Shown here: one piece after another, positions 40,255 to 48,877 of the stretch
Layout of the letters: each line of letters starts with the position of its first letter
Position numbering within the stretch: the stretch's first letter is position 1
Source: CAVSVP01 sp963731125
GTDB taxonomy: Bacteria > Pseudomonadota > Gammaproteobacteria > Competibacterales > Competibacteraceae
Assembly: GCA_963731125.1 (NCBI GenBank)
Contig: CAVSVP010000022.1
Coordinates: forward strand, 9,027-73,026
Direction: 5' to 3'
DNA length: 64,000 nucleotides
Notes under the pieces: model-generated
The model's input: only the letters and a program-made list of their open reading frames with translations
Database searches by the model: none
Told to the model about the DNA's origin: nothing
Program-made: the position numbers and the translations under genes

Positions 40255-41580
40255 CTATCCCGATATCTTTATCGTGCTAGGTAACAAATCGACACGTTCA
40301 TCCCCGTAAATACTCAGCTCAGGAGCCAGCAGGTGAACATAGCGATCGAAATACAGAAATTGCTTAAGCAGTAGGGCGAATTCCCGAGGAAAATGCAAGC
40401 CGTGCCGTTCACCAACAGCGACGATATCTAATAAAAATCGATTGATTTGGTTGTTGTTTTCATTAATTTCCAGTAATTCATCCGGCGTTAATGCGTCTAA
40501 GCCTCCAAAGAGCTTTTGCAGATCTTGGGAGAGACGCTCGACTTCCACTGTCTCCTCAGTGACGCCAATACCTATCATAGCTTCGGCAATGGTAGAATAG
40601 TTACCTTGTTCAATACCTTCGATTAGCAAGGTCATGGCTGTCCAGGTTTTCGGCGTAATCCGACCGACGATACCAAAATCAATAAAACCAACACGGCCAT
40701 CCCGCAAAACCATGAGATTACCTGCATGCACATCGGCATGAAAAAATTCGCAGTACAACAGGCTTGCAAACCAGGTATTCATCGCCGCAATCAGAGTATC
40801 CTCCGGATCCTTGGCATACTGGCGGATGCTCTTTAGATCCGTAAACGGCACACCGTAGAGGCGTTCCATCGTCAATACCTGCAGCGTAGTGGCATGCCGG
40901 TACACCTTAGGCACGACAGCTCGCTCGTTACCCGTGTTCTCAAGAAATTCAGCAAATTTTTCAATATTACCGGCTTCCTTCAGGAAATCGCATTCCTCCA
41001 TCATGGTTTTCTGGATCTCCGACACAATGCCGGAAAGCGATGCCCAAGATAAACCGGGTTTCAGAAACTCTAAAATTTTGGCGCTGACATAGAGGAAGTT
41101 AAAATCTGTCAACAAGACGTTCTGCACGCCTGGTTTTTGGATTTTTATCACCACCTCTTCACCGGACACCAACCGGGCTGCATGGACCTGAGCAATGGAA
41201 GCAGACGCCAAGGGATTGGGATCGATTTCCTTAAACAGTTTGTTTAACGGCCGTCCCAATTCTTTTTCCAATACCCTTTTCATCATGCTAAAGGGTAACG
41301 GTTCCGTGCGGTCCAGACAGAGTTGGAATTCTTCCACATACTCAGGAGGAAAAAAAGAAGGTGAGCTGGCGATAAACTGGCCCAACTTAATATAGGTGGC
41401 CCCTAATCGCTCAAAGGTCTGCCGTAAGAATGCCGGCGCTGGCGGTCGATCACCCAACAACCAGCCCAAGCCCGTTTCGGTGAGCACCCGCACCGTCTGG
41501 CCAATACGTAACACGCCTTTTATGCCATACTGAATGGTATTTAACCCTATCATGACCCATTCATTCAGAAAACGAACCAA
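40255..41580 (-). CDS. UbiB/ABC1/ADCK-family atypical kinase
   Basis: A 441-residue protein-kinase-like ATPase. The signature ATYIKLGQFIASSPSFFP has the family KxGQ motif (Lys65-Gln68). LASASIAQVHAARL is the Ala-rich nucleotide loop, VVIKIQKPGV carries the ATP-binding Lys, FHADVHAGNLMVL the catalytic loop, and VGFIDFGIVGR the metal-binding Asp. Members act in ubiquinone biosynthesis or lipid homeostasis at the membrane. This one lacks the two C-terminal membrane helices of E. coli UbiB and does not lie beside ubiE or ubiJ, so it may be a paralogue rather than UbiB itself. It starts at ATG 41580 (MVRFLNEWVMIGLN) and ends 178 bases from the topoisomerase gene start. A PP2C phosphatase gene lies immediately upstream (85 bases), same strand, and could be co-transcribed. 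Confidence 0.9.
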   Translation of the reverse strand: MVRFLNEWVMIGLNTIQYGIKGVLRIGQTVRVLTETGLGWLLGDRPPAPAFLRQTFERLGATYIKLGQFIASSPSFFPPEYVEEFQLCLDRTEPLPFSMMKRVLEKELGRPLNKLFKEIDPNPLASASIAQVHAARLVSGEEVVIKIQKPGVQNVLLTDFNFLYVSAKILEFLKPGLSWASLSGIVSEIQKTMMEECDFLKEAGNIEKFAEFLENTGNERAVVPKVYRHATTLQVLTMERLYGVPFTDLKSIRQYAKDPEDTLIAAMNTWFASLLYCEFFHADVHAGNLMVLRDGRVGFIDFGIVGRITPKTWTAMTLLIEGIEQGNYSTIAEAMIGIGVTEETVEVERLSQDLQKLFGGLDALTPDELLEINENNNQINRFLLDIVAVGERHGLHFPREFALLLKQFLYFDRYVHLLAPELSIYGDERVDLLPSTIKISG

Positions 41581-41664
41581 GCACCGTTACGCCCCACCAT
41601 ACAATGCCTAGCGCAAAGACTAATGATCGCCTGGGAAATTCGGACTCTTTCGCTTCGTGATTCT

Positions 41665-42399
41665 TTAGCTGTCAATTTTAACCACAACGGTGGTCACATT
41701 GTCGCTGGCCCCTCTTACTAAAGCTCTTTGAATGAGGGCCTGAACTAATTCCTGATCATTGTGTTGAGACATGAGTTGAGCGATTTCAGAATCGGTAAGT
41801 ACCTTGTTAAGACCATCACTGCACAACAGAAAAAAATCGCCGGCTTGCAGAGCGAATTCGATGACATCGATATCCAGTTGATCTGCCGAACCCACGGCAC
41901 GGGTGATCACATTACTCAACGGATGCTGGTGAGCCTCCTCCGGGTCCAACACACCTTGCTCAATGAGATCCTGGACATGACTATGATCCCGAGTTAACTG
42001 TTGCAGTCTGCCGGAACGCAATCGATAGAGACGGCTGTCTCCCACCCACAAACAGGCACCACGATCTTCACAGGCCAATAAAATGACTACCGTGCTACCA
42101 ATGGTGCGATGATTGTAGTGTCGAGCTGATTCGCTACGCAGTTTTCGGTTGGTCTCCAATACGCATTCACGGACAGAACTAATAAAGTTCTGCAGGTTTA
42201 GCGAGAGCGGGACCTGGCGCAGTGCATCAATAATCATTCCACTGGCAACATCGCCTGCCTCGTGGCCGCCCATCCCATCGGCCACTGCCCAGAGTCCCAG
42301 TTCGGGCAATGCGAGACAGGAATCTTCATTAATCTTACGAACCATACCCACATGGCTATGGTTGGCGGAGGACCATCGCAAGTGTCTCATTGTATGCAT
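41665..42399 (-). CDS. PP2C-type serine/threonine protein phosphatase
   Basis: A 244-residue cytosolic metal-dependent phosphatase. The catalytic metal ligands are visible in order: Glu-Asp in VRKINEDSCLALPE, Asp-Gly in LWAVADGMGGHEAGDVASG, Asp in CLWVGDSRLYRLRSG, Asp in FLLCSDGLNKVLTD, and the final Asp in RGASDNVTTVVVKID. Length and motif set match the Stp1/PppA group, which reverses Hanks-type kinase phosphorylation and is also found in type VI secretion loci. No Hanks kinase or secretion gene is here. Two starts are possible, ATG 42399 and ATG 42390 (MRHLRWSSAN). The neighbouring gene is the UbiB-like kinase, which raises the possibility of a functional pair, but that is inference. Confidence 0.93.
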   Translation of the reverse strand: MHTMRHLRWSSANHSHVGMVRKINEDSCLALPELGLWAVADGMGGHEAGDVASGMIIDALRQVPLSLNLQNFISSVRECVLETNRKLRSESARHYNHRTIGSTVVILLACEDRGACLWVGDSRLYRLRSGRLQQLTRDHSHVQDLIEQGVLDPEEAHQHPLSNVITRAVGSADQLDIDVIEFALQAGDFFLLCSDGLNKVLTDSEIAQLMSQHNDQELVQALIQRALVRGASDNVTTVVVKIDS

Positions 42400-42774
42400 T
42401 CTGTCAATTCCTCGACCGGTGACAACCGGTGGATTTTGTTATGGTACTACATGACACAATATCCCAATAGGGCATAACTACCCACCGACAAACGCCCTCT
42501 GGTGCTTCCAGGAAGCAGATTCCGAACCGGTCGACCTCGCTACAACGCTCTCTAGAAGCAGTGCTGCACATTGGCACGCTAGCCTTAACAAAGCATTTTC
42601 ATAATATAGTTAAAAAATAAAAAATAAACTTGAGTTCGTTTAACGCTTGCCCTGCAATGTTTGGGTTTTAATACATCAATTTTCAAAAAATACGGGTTTT
42701 CAAATCCTGAGAATGACCCATTTTGCAAATCACCCAGTGATGACTTTGCGAAGGAGCAGTGAACTCGCGAAGCG

Positions 42775-43203
42775 CTACAGCGAAGTGGGCGATTCAAGAT
42801 CTGGAAATTCACAATCATATTTACTTAGCCACTCCAAGGCAGCCTCTTCTCCGCTTAACACGCGTTCTTCTTCTCTGAAAACTCTCTTTTTATAATGTTC
42901 TATGTGACAAATCTGTTCGACCATACGAACCTTATAAATATCTCTAGTCTCAATAAATTGTAAGCCAACATCAAATCCGGTGTCTCTATTAAGACACCAC
43001 ACTACTCTGCTCTTGGCTTCGAAAGGGGGTCTTATGAGAGAGATTCTAACCCTAACCAGTAAACCGACTTCAAAAAATATATCGGATCGGTAACATAATC
43101 CGCCAATACTCACGTTATTAAGCCGCTGAGTGGCGTGAGTCACCCTTTGATCGGGAAAAATCTCAATGGGAATATCTGAGGGATGCCTGATAAAAGCCCG
43201 CAT
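42775..43203 (-). CDS. PilZ-domain protein
   Basis: A small protein of about 142 residues with a PilZ domain, the usual receptor for cyclic di-GMP. FIRHPSDIPIEIF stands where PilZ proteins have the RxxxR motif, though here only one Arg-rich element is obvious. NNVSIGGLCYRSD is the (D/N)xSxxG motif. VGLLVRVRISLI, SRVVWCLN and DVGLQFIE complete the barrel. I chose ATG 43203 because AAGGA sits 9 bases upstream and the PilZ domain begins directly after it. An in-frame start at 43287 would add 28 residues without homology. The C-terminal 45 residues are charged and not recognised. It is flanked by non-coding gaps, so it is monocistronic. The incomplete first motif makes cyclic di-GMP binding uncertain. 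Confidence 0.75.
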   Translation of the reverse strand: MRAFIRHPSDIPIEIFPDQRVTHATQRLNNVSIGGLCYRSDIFFEVGLLVRVRISLIRPPFEAKSRVVWCLNRDTGFDVGLQFIETRDIYKVRMVEQICHIEHYKKRVFREEERVLSGEEAALEWLSKYDCEFPDLESPTSL

Positions 43204-43454
43204 TATGTGTATCCTTGCACATAGTCCTAACGAATCGTCATTTTTCCAGCTTTCCTGCCCAATTCCATAAAGAGCATACTTGACCAAGCAAGCTTAGCAG
43301 TACGCCATGCAGAGTGGAGATTGTCATGGCTGAATACGTCTACTTTACAACATTTGTCACGACTCTCTTAAGGGCTCGATTGTCAAATGTTGTTAATCTA
43401 TTTAAGTATAAATAACCATAATAAAAAAGTTAAAATTGGCTTAGTCAGCTCATT

Positions 43455-44780
43455 TTAGGAACGCATAAACGCAGCGATGGCCTCGCCATGGGCGGTATGA
43501 GGAAACATATCCATGACCCCCACGCCGGTTAGCCGGTAGCCAAATCGATGTACCAACTCTCCTGCATCACGTGCTAGCGTAGCGGGATTGCAAGAAACAT
43601 AGACAATGCGGTGTGCTTCCAATCTAGCTATCTGCGGTATTATTGTCAGCGCACCGGAACGGGGTGGATCCAGCAGAATCTTGGCATAACGCTCACGCAG
43701 CCAGGGGGCGGCATTGACATCTCGGTTCAGATCAGCGGTAATAAAACGAACGTTAGTGATGGCATTACGCTGGGCATTGTGCTGTGCCCATGACACCGCA
43801 CTTGCATCGCCCTCTATACCCACGACTTCCAGAGAACGACGTGCCAGCGCCAAAGTGAAATTGCCAATTCCACAAAACAGATCCAGCGTCCGCTCGCTTT
43901 CCTGTAGATCTAGCAGTCGTACCGACAAATCCACCATCTGCTGATTGATGAGCGGGTTGACTTGGGTAAAGTGAAACGGCGCAAACGCAAGCTCTATATT
44001 GTAAACAGGTAAGCGGTAGCTCAGCGCCGTCTCAAAGGTTGGCCACAGTCGATAAACGCTTTCGGGACCTTTTGGCTGCAAATAAATATGCAGATCATAA
44101 GTTTGCCCAAAAGCAGTCAATAATGCCTTATCTTCCTCGTTCGGTGGTGACAATACCCGAAAATTCAGCGCAACTACCTTATCACCGACTGCTACCTCAA
44201 TTTGTGGTATTTGCTGATATAGAGACAGCTTGTGCACTAATTGTCCTAGTTCGGCTAGATGCCTGCCAACCCGCTGGTGCAACACTACACAGGATTGCAG
44301 ATCTGCGACATAGGAACTGTCACGTTCACGAAACCCTACCAGCACCTTGCTTTTTTGGCTAACGTATTTAACTCCTAAGCGGGCCTTGTGCCGGTAACCC
44401 CAATGGGGTCCGGTCAACGGCTCTAGGATTTGGTCGGGTTCGACCTTACCAATTCGAGCTAAATTATCTAGCAACCAACCCTGCTTAACGATAATTTGCT
44501 GCTCTGCATTTAAATGCTGTAGGCGGCAGCCGCCACAAAGACCGAAGTGGGGACAGTGAGGCTCGACCCGGTCAGGGGAAGGATTAATCACTACTTCCAC
44601 TTGTCCCTCATCAAATCTTTTATGCCGAGCGGAATAGCGAAAGCTCACGTCTTCTCCTGGCAAGGCACCGTGAATAAATACCGCTTTTCCCTCCAGATAA
44701 GCCACACCCCGCCCATCGTTAGCCAGGGTATCAATATGAGTGAAAAAGGTTCCTGACGGCAGGCGAGGTTTCTTGGGCAC
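43455..44780 (-). CDS. rlmD: 23S rRNA (uracil-C5)-methyltransferase RlmD
   Basis: A 441-residue enzyme that methylates a uracil of 23S rRNA (U1939 in E. coli). It has an N-terminal TRAM domain (THIDTLANDGRGVAYLEGKA), the iron-sulphur cluster motif CPHFGLCGGCRLQHLNAEQQ, and a SAM-binding domain with LDLFCGIGNFTLALARR. The catalytic Cys is in RIVYVSCNPATLARD, and KILLDPPRSGA is conserved too. The frame continues upstream to 44963, overlapping the neighbouring gene. GTG 44780 (VPKKPRLPSGTFF) is preferred since AAGGAG lies 6 bases upstream and the overlap disappears. Length then matches RlmD (about 433-445). A YdbL-type gene ends 31 bases upstream on the same strand, so the group ydbH-ydbL-rlmD is probably one transcript. 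Confidence 0.92.
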   Translation of the reverse strand: MPKKPRLPSGTFFTHIDTLANDGRGVAYLEGKAVFIHGALPGEDVSFRYSARHKRFDEGQVEVVINPSPDRVEPHCPHFGLCGGCRLQHLNAEQQIIVKQGWLLDNLARIGKVEPDQILEPLTGPHWGYRHKARLGVKYVSQKSKVLVGFRERDSSYVADLQSCVVLHQRVGRHLAELGQLVHKLSLYQQIPQIEVAVGDKVVALNFRVLSPPNEEDKALLTAFGQTYDLHIYLQPKGPESVYRLWPTFETALSYRLPVYNIELAFAPFHFTQVNPLINQQMVDLSVRLLDLQESERTLDLFCGIGNFTLALARRSLEVVGIEGDASAVSWAQHNAQRNAITNVRFITADLNRDVNAAPWLRERYAKILLDPPRSGALTIIPQIARLEAHRIVYVSCNPATLARDAGELVHRFGYRLTGVGVMDMFPHTAHGEAIAAFMRS

Positions 44781-44811
44781 AAAAGGCTCCTTATAACAAA
44801 TCTCACTAATG

Positions 44812-45438
44812 CTACTTCTGACGCCAACCGCTGGCTCCCTGATACCACCAGCCGGAACGGGCATTATTAATCCACTCCCGGGCAAAAGTGGTTTGGATCT
44901 CGGTTTCCCATTCCGGGTGACCATTGGCCTTGGCAATTTCCTGATACAGCGCACGGCGATCACGGTTATCTTCCGCCACCAGCCGTTTCACCTCATTGCG
45001 GTTTGGCAGGGGTACGGTGTTTAAGTCGCGCACCGCTAACAGTCCGTCCCGGGTTAAACCGACGGCGCCGTTATTAAAATAAGGCGCAAGCTGCTTAAAA
45101 CGAGCGGCCATGGTTTGCTTAAGCTTGTTGATTCGGGGGGTGTTGATATTAATATTGGCCGCTGCCTGAACCGGTGGCATTAGCATATTGAGTACGCCCT
45201 CCCAGAGCACGATACGCCGCTGCAACACGCGCGGAGCACTTCCCTCTTGCTGGAGGGGCGCAGGCACAGGAGTGGTGTTCTCCTGAGGAGCTGGTTCTTT
45301 CCAAACATCGCGAATGATTTCATCCGCCGCTCTTTCAGCGGCTGCAGCAGGAAAATAAACATTGACCGTAACGCAAGCAGTTAACCAAAACAGGCTCATC
45401 ACAGTCCACCAGCGAACCTCCGGCCAAGACACTCTCAT
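44812..45438 (-). CDS. YdbL-family (DUF1318) lipoprotein
   Basis: A 208-residue predicted lipoprotein. The signal peptide ends in a lipobox, SLFWLTACVTVNVYFPAA, with Cys22 as the lipidation site. ACVTVNVYFPAAAAE-RAADEI is a typical start of longer DUF1318 proteins. A Pro-rich linker follows (residues about 50-70), then the conserved DUF1318 part: INTPRINKLKQTMAARFKQL, NGAVGLTRDGLLAVRD, and NRDRRALYQEIAKANGHPEW. Enterobacterial YdbL is encoded with YdbH, an AsmA/TamB-like protein involved in lipid transport between membranes. The same pairing occurs here: the YdbH-like gene lies 23 bases upstream on the same strand. A role in assisting YdbH at the outer membrane is inferred from that. ATG 45438 is the only good start. 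Confidence 0.85.
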   Translation of the reverse strand: MRVSWPEVRWWTVMSLFWLTACVTVNVYFPAAAAERAADEIIRDVWKEPAPQENTTPVPAPLQQEGSAPRVLQRRIVLWEGVLNMLMPPVQAAANININTPRINKLKQTMAARFKQLAPYFNNGAVGLTRDGLLAVRDLNTVPLPNRNEVKRLVAEDNRDRRALYQEIAKANGHPEWETEIQTTFAREWINNARSGWWYQGASGWRQK

Positions 45439-45461
45439 TTGGCAACACTCCTAAGTCCTAG

Positions 45462-47516
45462 TTACTTTACGACCGGCTTACCACTTCTGGAGGCCGCTTG
45501 CAGGCGGGACAACAATTCCTGCCAGTTCACTCTGCGGTGGTAACCAATCACATCAATACGCGGCAATCCCTCACCTTCTACCAGATAATAACCTTCTCCA
45601 GCCGGGGCAACACCGCCCATTTCACAAATGCCGTCGGCCAACCGACAACGTATGCCCAACCGCCGGTAGCGGAAAGACTCAAACAGATTCAGGAAACCCC
45701 GCGACAGCGCCGCCGTAGCGCCAGGTCCACCAAGTGCGGAAATATTCGCTACAGCCCGTTGGCTAATGCGACGACGTGAGAGATCTCCCTCAGGAGTGGC
45801 AAACCCGGCATCGAAATAGATTGGCTGCCAGCCTTCTAAATGCAAATCCTTTATGTGGCCTGCCAGTCTACCTTCAATCGTGCCAAAGTCGAAGGTACGG
45901 GTCAAAGACAGTAAGTCTAAGTTGCCCAGTGTCATATCGGCATATACTTTGGGAACTTCACCAAACGGATCTTCTATGCGCAATTTGGGAACAGTAATCG
46001 TGCCGTCGAAGACGTGAATCGACAGAGCGCCGCTGATTTCGAGACGCTGCTCAGCATAGCGCACATTAGGAATTGTTGCCGAAATCTCACCTACTAACGG
46101 CGGCCAATTTAGGGCCTGACTCAACTTTTCCATTGACACCGGCGTCAACAGTCCGGCAAATTGCCAGTGGAGATCGTCCGCACCGAGGTCCTGCCCCTCA
46201 AGGCGTTCGATAATCAACGCACCGTCCAACAGCGGAATACGCACCGGCTGCAGCAGGTGAAAACGACCCTTTTTGGATTCCAGGGCTAATTTCCCAGCAC
46301 CGATTGTCAGCTGATAAAAATGCCCCCTATCCCAGTGCAGCGTGGAACGCTGCGCCTCAAGCGCAGTGCTCCAAACTATTTGGCCTTGCAACCCTGTACC
46401 GCCAAAACGACCCTCCCTATCATCCAGTGAAAACTGACTCAGTTCCAGTTCAACTGACTGCATGGCTCCCGCAGCTAGCTTCAGCCGTCCACGGATCCGG
46501 CCGCTGGTGTGCAGCTGCCCCACGGTAGTATGCGCCAGAACCGGCCGCAAATAAGTTGCATAGGCAGCCGGAAATACGGCCTCTTTGACGGTAATATCCA
46601 GCGTTCGCAACTGAATTGCCTCAGCTAGTTCCAGCGTTAACTGAGCGCTAATCAGTACGACCTCCGGCTGCTCAAAGCGTAGTGCCGTAATATGCAACTG
46701 CTTGTTTTCCAGGTGTCCTGCCGCACTAACGGTTAATGGGGCTCCCAGCGGCGGCAGTGCTAAGAACACAGGGGCCAAGTAAACTTGGCCGGCGAAGACA
46801 GCCAACTGCAGGTTAAATTGTCCCGGAAAGCGCCACTGCCCCTTCAACTGAAAGGCAAGATCCTGAATCGCATAACGTCCGGCTCCGGCAGCGGCTTGCA
46901 AATCGGAACTCGCCATTTGAAACCGCACCTCGTCCAACGTTGTGCCTCGCCCGGCAATGTCCGCCTCAAAGGTCAATCGGCCCCGATTTTGCCTCCTATC
47001 TAAAGACCAATTCGGTACTGCGGTTAGCCAGCCTGAAAGACCGGCTGCTTCCAAACCCACTGCTTTTACTGTTGCTTGCCAAGCAGCATCATTAACCGTG
47101 CCGTTGATAGCTAGCCGACCCTGGGCTAAACTCAACTCGGTGATAGCAAAATTTAGCTGATTATCCACCGTCCGGTAGGTAAAATTAATCTGACCGTGCA
47201 TGGGCTTGTCCTGGAATTTCGCCATCTGTAACTGCCCAGCGGTACAGCGTATTTGCTGGACACTCAATGCAAAGTCTGTGCAGCGTAGGCTGATTTCGGT
47301 GAGTACCATGGCTAGAACCGGCAAACTTAACCGCTCAATAGTCATGTGCAGAAAACCCGGCGCGGCGCTATTTTGTCTCACCGTTAGCGTGACATTTTCT
47401 GCCCGCCAAGCAGGACCGAACAGCGCCTCCGATCGAGTTTCCACACGAATGTCCAGGTGCGCATTAGCTAACGCTCCCATTAGCCATGCGGCTAGCAATA
47501 GTCCAACCAACCGCAC
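45462..47516 (-). CDS. YdbH-family AsmA-like intermembrane transport protein
   Basis: A protein of about 684 residues with one N-terminal membrane anchor (VRLVGLLLAAWLMGALA) and a long periplasmic body of repeated beta strands. The C-terminal part contains the conserved YdbH segment: DGTITVPKLRIEDPFGEVPK, LDLLSLTRTFDFGTIEGRL, GWQPIYFDAGFATPEGD and a closing region with RRRISQRAVANISALGG. Together with TamB and YhdP, YdbH forms a bridge for phospholipids to the outer membrane in E. coli. The frame is open to 47594, which would overlap cysM by 71 bases. GTG 47516, 7 bases after the cysM stop, avoids overlap and still keeps the membrane helix, but its ribosome binding site is weak, so the start is uncertain. 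Downstream ydbL-type and rlmD genes follow in tight order. Confidence 0.82.
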   Translation of the reverse strand: MRLVGLLLAAWLMGALANAHLDIRVETRSEALFGPAWRAENVTLTVRQNSAAPGFLHMTIERLSLPVLAMVLTEISLRCTDFALSVQQIRCTAGQLQMAKFQDKPMHGQINFTYRTVDNQLNFAITELSLAQGRLAINGTVNDAAWQATVKAVGLEAAGLSGWLTAVPNWSLDRRQNRGRLTFEADIAGRGTTLDEVRFQMASSDLQAAAGAGRYAIQDLAFQLKGQWRFPGQFNLQLAVFAGQVYLAPVFLALPPLGAPLTVSAAGHLENKQLHITALRFEQPEVVLISAQLTLELAEAIQLRTLDITVKEAVFPAAYATYLRPVLAHTTVGQLHTSGRIRGRLKLAAGAMQSVELELSQFSLDDREGRFGGTGLQGQIVWSTALEAQRSTLHWDRGHFYQLTIGAGKLALESKKGRFHLLQPVRIPLLDGALIIERLEGQDLGADDLHWQFAGLLTPVSMEKLSQALNWPPLVGEISATIPNVRYAEQRLEISGALSIHVFDGTITVPKLRIEDPFGEVPKVYADMTLGNLDLLSLTRTFDFGTIEGRLAGHIKDLHLEGWQPIYFDAGFATPEGDLSRRRISQRAVANISALGGPGATAALSRGFLNLFESFRYRRLGIRCRLADGICEMGGVAPAGEGYYLVEGEGLPRIDVIGYHRRVNWQELLSRLQAASRSGKPVVK

Positions 47517-47523
47517 AAGCGTA

Positions 47524-48426
47524 CTACGCCGGGAAAACACCCGTAGACAGATAACGGTCACCGCGATCGCAAACCACAAACACAATGACGGCATTTTTCA
47601 CTTCGGCAGAAAGACGTAAAGCTGCCGCCAAGGCACCGGCCGCAGAAATACCAGCGAAGATGCCTTCTTCCCGCGCAAGCTGACGGGTCATTTCTTCGGC
47701 TTCCCGTTGTGTAACGTCCATAATGCGATCGACTCGGTCCGGTTCATAGATTTCCGGAAGATACTCTTGAGGCCAGCGGCGAATACCAGGGATGCTGGAA
47801 TCATCAGCAGGCTGAACGCCGATGATCTGAACGACGGGATTTTGCTTCTTTAAATAGCGAGAAACTCCCATGATAGTTCCGGTTGTACCCATAGAACTCA
47901 CAAAATGCGTAATCTCACCACGGGTGTCCCGCCAGATTTCCCGACCTGTGGTTGCAAAATGAATCAAGGGATTATCGGGATTGGCGAACTGATCTAGGAC
48001 TTTACCCTGACCCGCTTGTTCCATTTGTGCAGCAAGGTCTCGGGCACCTTCCATGCCTTCCTCTTTGCTGACCAGAATGATTTCAGCACCAAAAGCCTTC
48101 ATCGCAGCACCCCGCTCGGCACTCATATGGGAAGGCATAATTAATACCATACGATAGCCTTTGATAGCCGCGGCCATGGCCAAGGCAATGCCGGTATTTC
48201 CACTAGTGGCTTCGATCAGCGTGTCGCCAGGTCTGATATCCCCGCGGGCTTCAGCATGTTGAATCATGCTTAGGGCTGGACGGTCCTTTACCGAACCCGC
48301 AGGATTATTACCCTCAAGTTTGCCGAGAAGCACGTTGCTAGTGTTACCAGGCAGGCGCTGCAGGCGCACTAGCGGGGTATTGCCGACAAAAGCCTCGATG
48401 GTGGGAAAATCGCTGGCATTGCTCAT
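47524..48426 (-). CDS. cysM: Cysteine synthase B
   Basis: A 300-residue PLP enzyme that makes cysteine (or S-sulfocysteine) from O-acetylserine and sulfide or thiosulfate. The PLP lysine is in EGNNPAGSVKDRPALSMI, the phosphate-binding loop in LIEATSGNTGIALAMAAAI, and the substrate region in HFVSSMGTTGTIMGVSRYL. IGVQPADDSSIPGIRRWPQE is typical of CysM rather than CysK. ATG 48426 gives the usual start MSNASDFPTIEAFVGNTPLV; the open frame goes back to a TTG at 48453, which adds nine unlikely residues. No clear Shine-Dalgarno is seen. Two copies of the structured repeat (C at 48560-48656 and B at 48747-48841) lie upstream, between this start and the end of the UbiB-like gene, so they may be in the cysM leader or the upstream gene's 3' region. 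Confidence 0.94.
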   Translation of the reverse strand: MSNASDFPTIEAFVGNTPLVRLQRLPGNTSNVLLGKLEGNNPAGSVKDRPALSMIQHAEARGDIRPGDTLIEATSGNTGIALAMAAAIKGYRMVLIMPSHMSAERGAAMKAFGAEIILVSKEEGMEGARDLAAQMEQAGQGKVLDQFANPDNPLIHFATTGREIWRDTRGEITHFVSSMGTTGTIMGVSRYLKKQNPVVQIIGVQPADDSSIPGIRRWPQEYLPEIYEPDRVDRIMDVTQREAEEMTRQLAREEGIFAGISAAGALAAALRLSAEVKNAVIVFVVCDRGDRYLSTGVFPA

Positions 48427-48559
48427 AAGCGTGACGAACCTGTAATGGAACAACAGAAGATAAACCGGACAGACGGAGAATTATCCGGCATTATAGCCTT
48501 AAAGTGCAGATGCTCTAACCCTTATTAGACCTTTTGCATAGGCCAGACTCTGGACTATC

Positions 48560-48656
48560 CGGGCTGGAAGGTATTACCAGCAGCGCACAGGGATGTGCAC
48601 GGTAGCGAATCCCTGTAGGACGGCGGGTATAAGCGACGGTAATAGCTTCCGGCCCG
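48560..48656. repeat. Structured intergenic repeat, copy C
   Basis: The closing stem pairs CGGGCTGGAAGGTATTACC (48560-48578) with GGTAATAGCTTCCGGCCCG (48638-48656): 18 of 19 positions, one as a G-T pair. Inside are AGCAG (48579-48583), hairpin 1 GCACA/TGTGC around GGGA (48585-48598), ACGGTAGCGAAT (48599-48610), a weak hairpin 2, and TAAGCGACG (48630-48638). Its stem sequence is wholly different from copy B's, though the inner motifs agree. Confidence 0.8.
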
Positions 48657-48746
48657 ACGCCTCAGCGCTTTGTAACAGGTCTATTTTGTCTTAAGGGTAG
48701 GGCTCGGTTTATTAGTCTAAATACCGTTTCCCAAATTAATGGGTGG

Positions 48747-48841
48747 ATAAGCTGGGGTGTCATCAGCAGCATACAAGGATGTGTGCGCTAGCGAATCCAG
48801 GCAGGATAGCCTGGGTAAGCGGCGCTGACACCCTAGCTTAT
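48747..48841. repeat. Structured intergenic repeat, copy B
   Basis: The closing stem pairs ATAAGCTGGGGTGTCA (48747-48762) with TGACACCCTAGCTTAT (48826-48841): 15 standard pairs and one G-T. Inside are AGCAG (48765-48769), hairpin 1 CATACA/TGTGTG around AGGA (48770-48785), the linker CGCTAGCGAAT (48786-48796), hairpin 2 CCAGGC/GCCTGG around AGGATA (48797-48814), and GTAAGCGGCGC (48815-48825). This is the best-formed copy and defines the three-way-junction model. Confidence 0.85.
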
Positions 48842-48877
48842 GCACAAGGATTAATTAAGATTTGGTGTAACACCAGC

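Noticed and set aside
44781..44963. Upstream extension of rlmD to 44963.
   Set aside because: It would overlap the YdbL-type gene heavily, while GTG 44780 has AAGGAG at the right distance and gives the family length.
48747..48841. tRNA gene or integron attC site as explanation of the structured repeat.
   Set aside because: The seven-base closing stem and arms are superficially tRNA-like, but there is no anticodon arm, T-loop or CCA, and attC core sites are absent; unpaired motifs differ from both.
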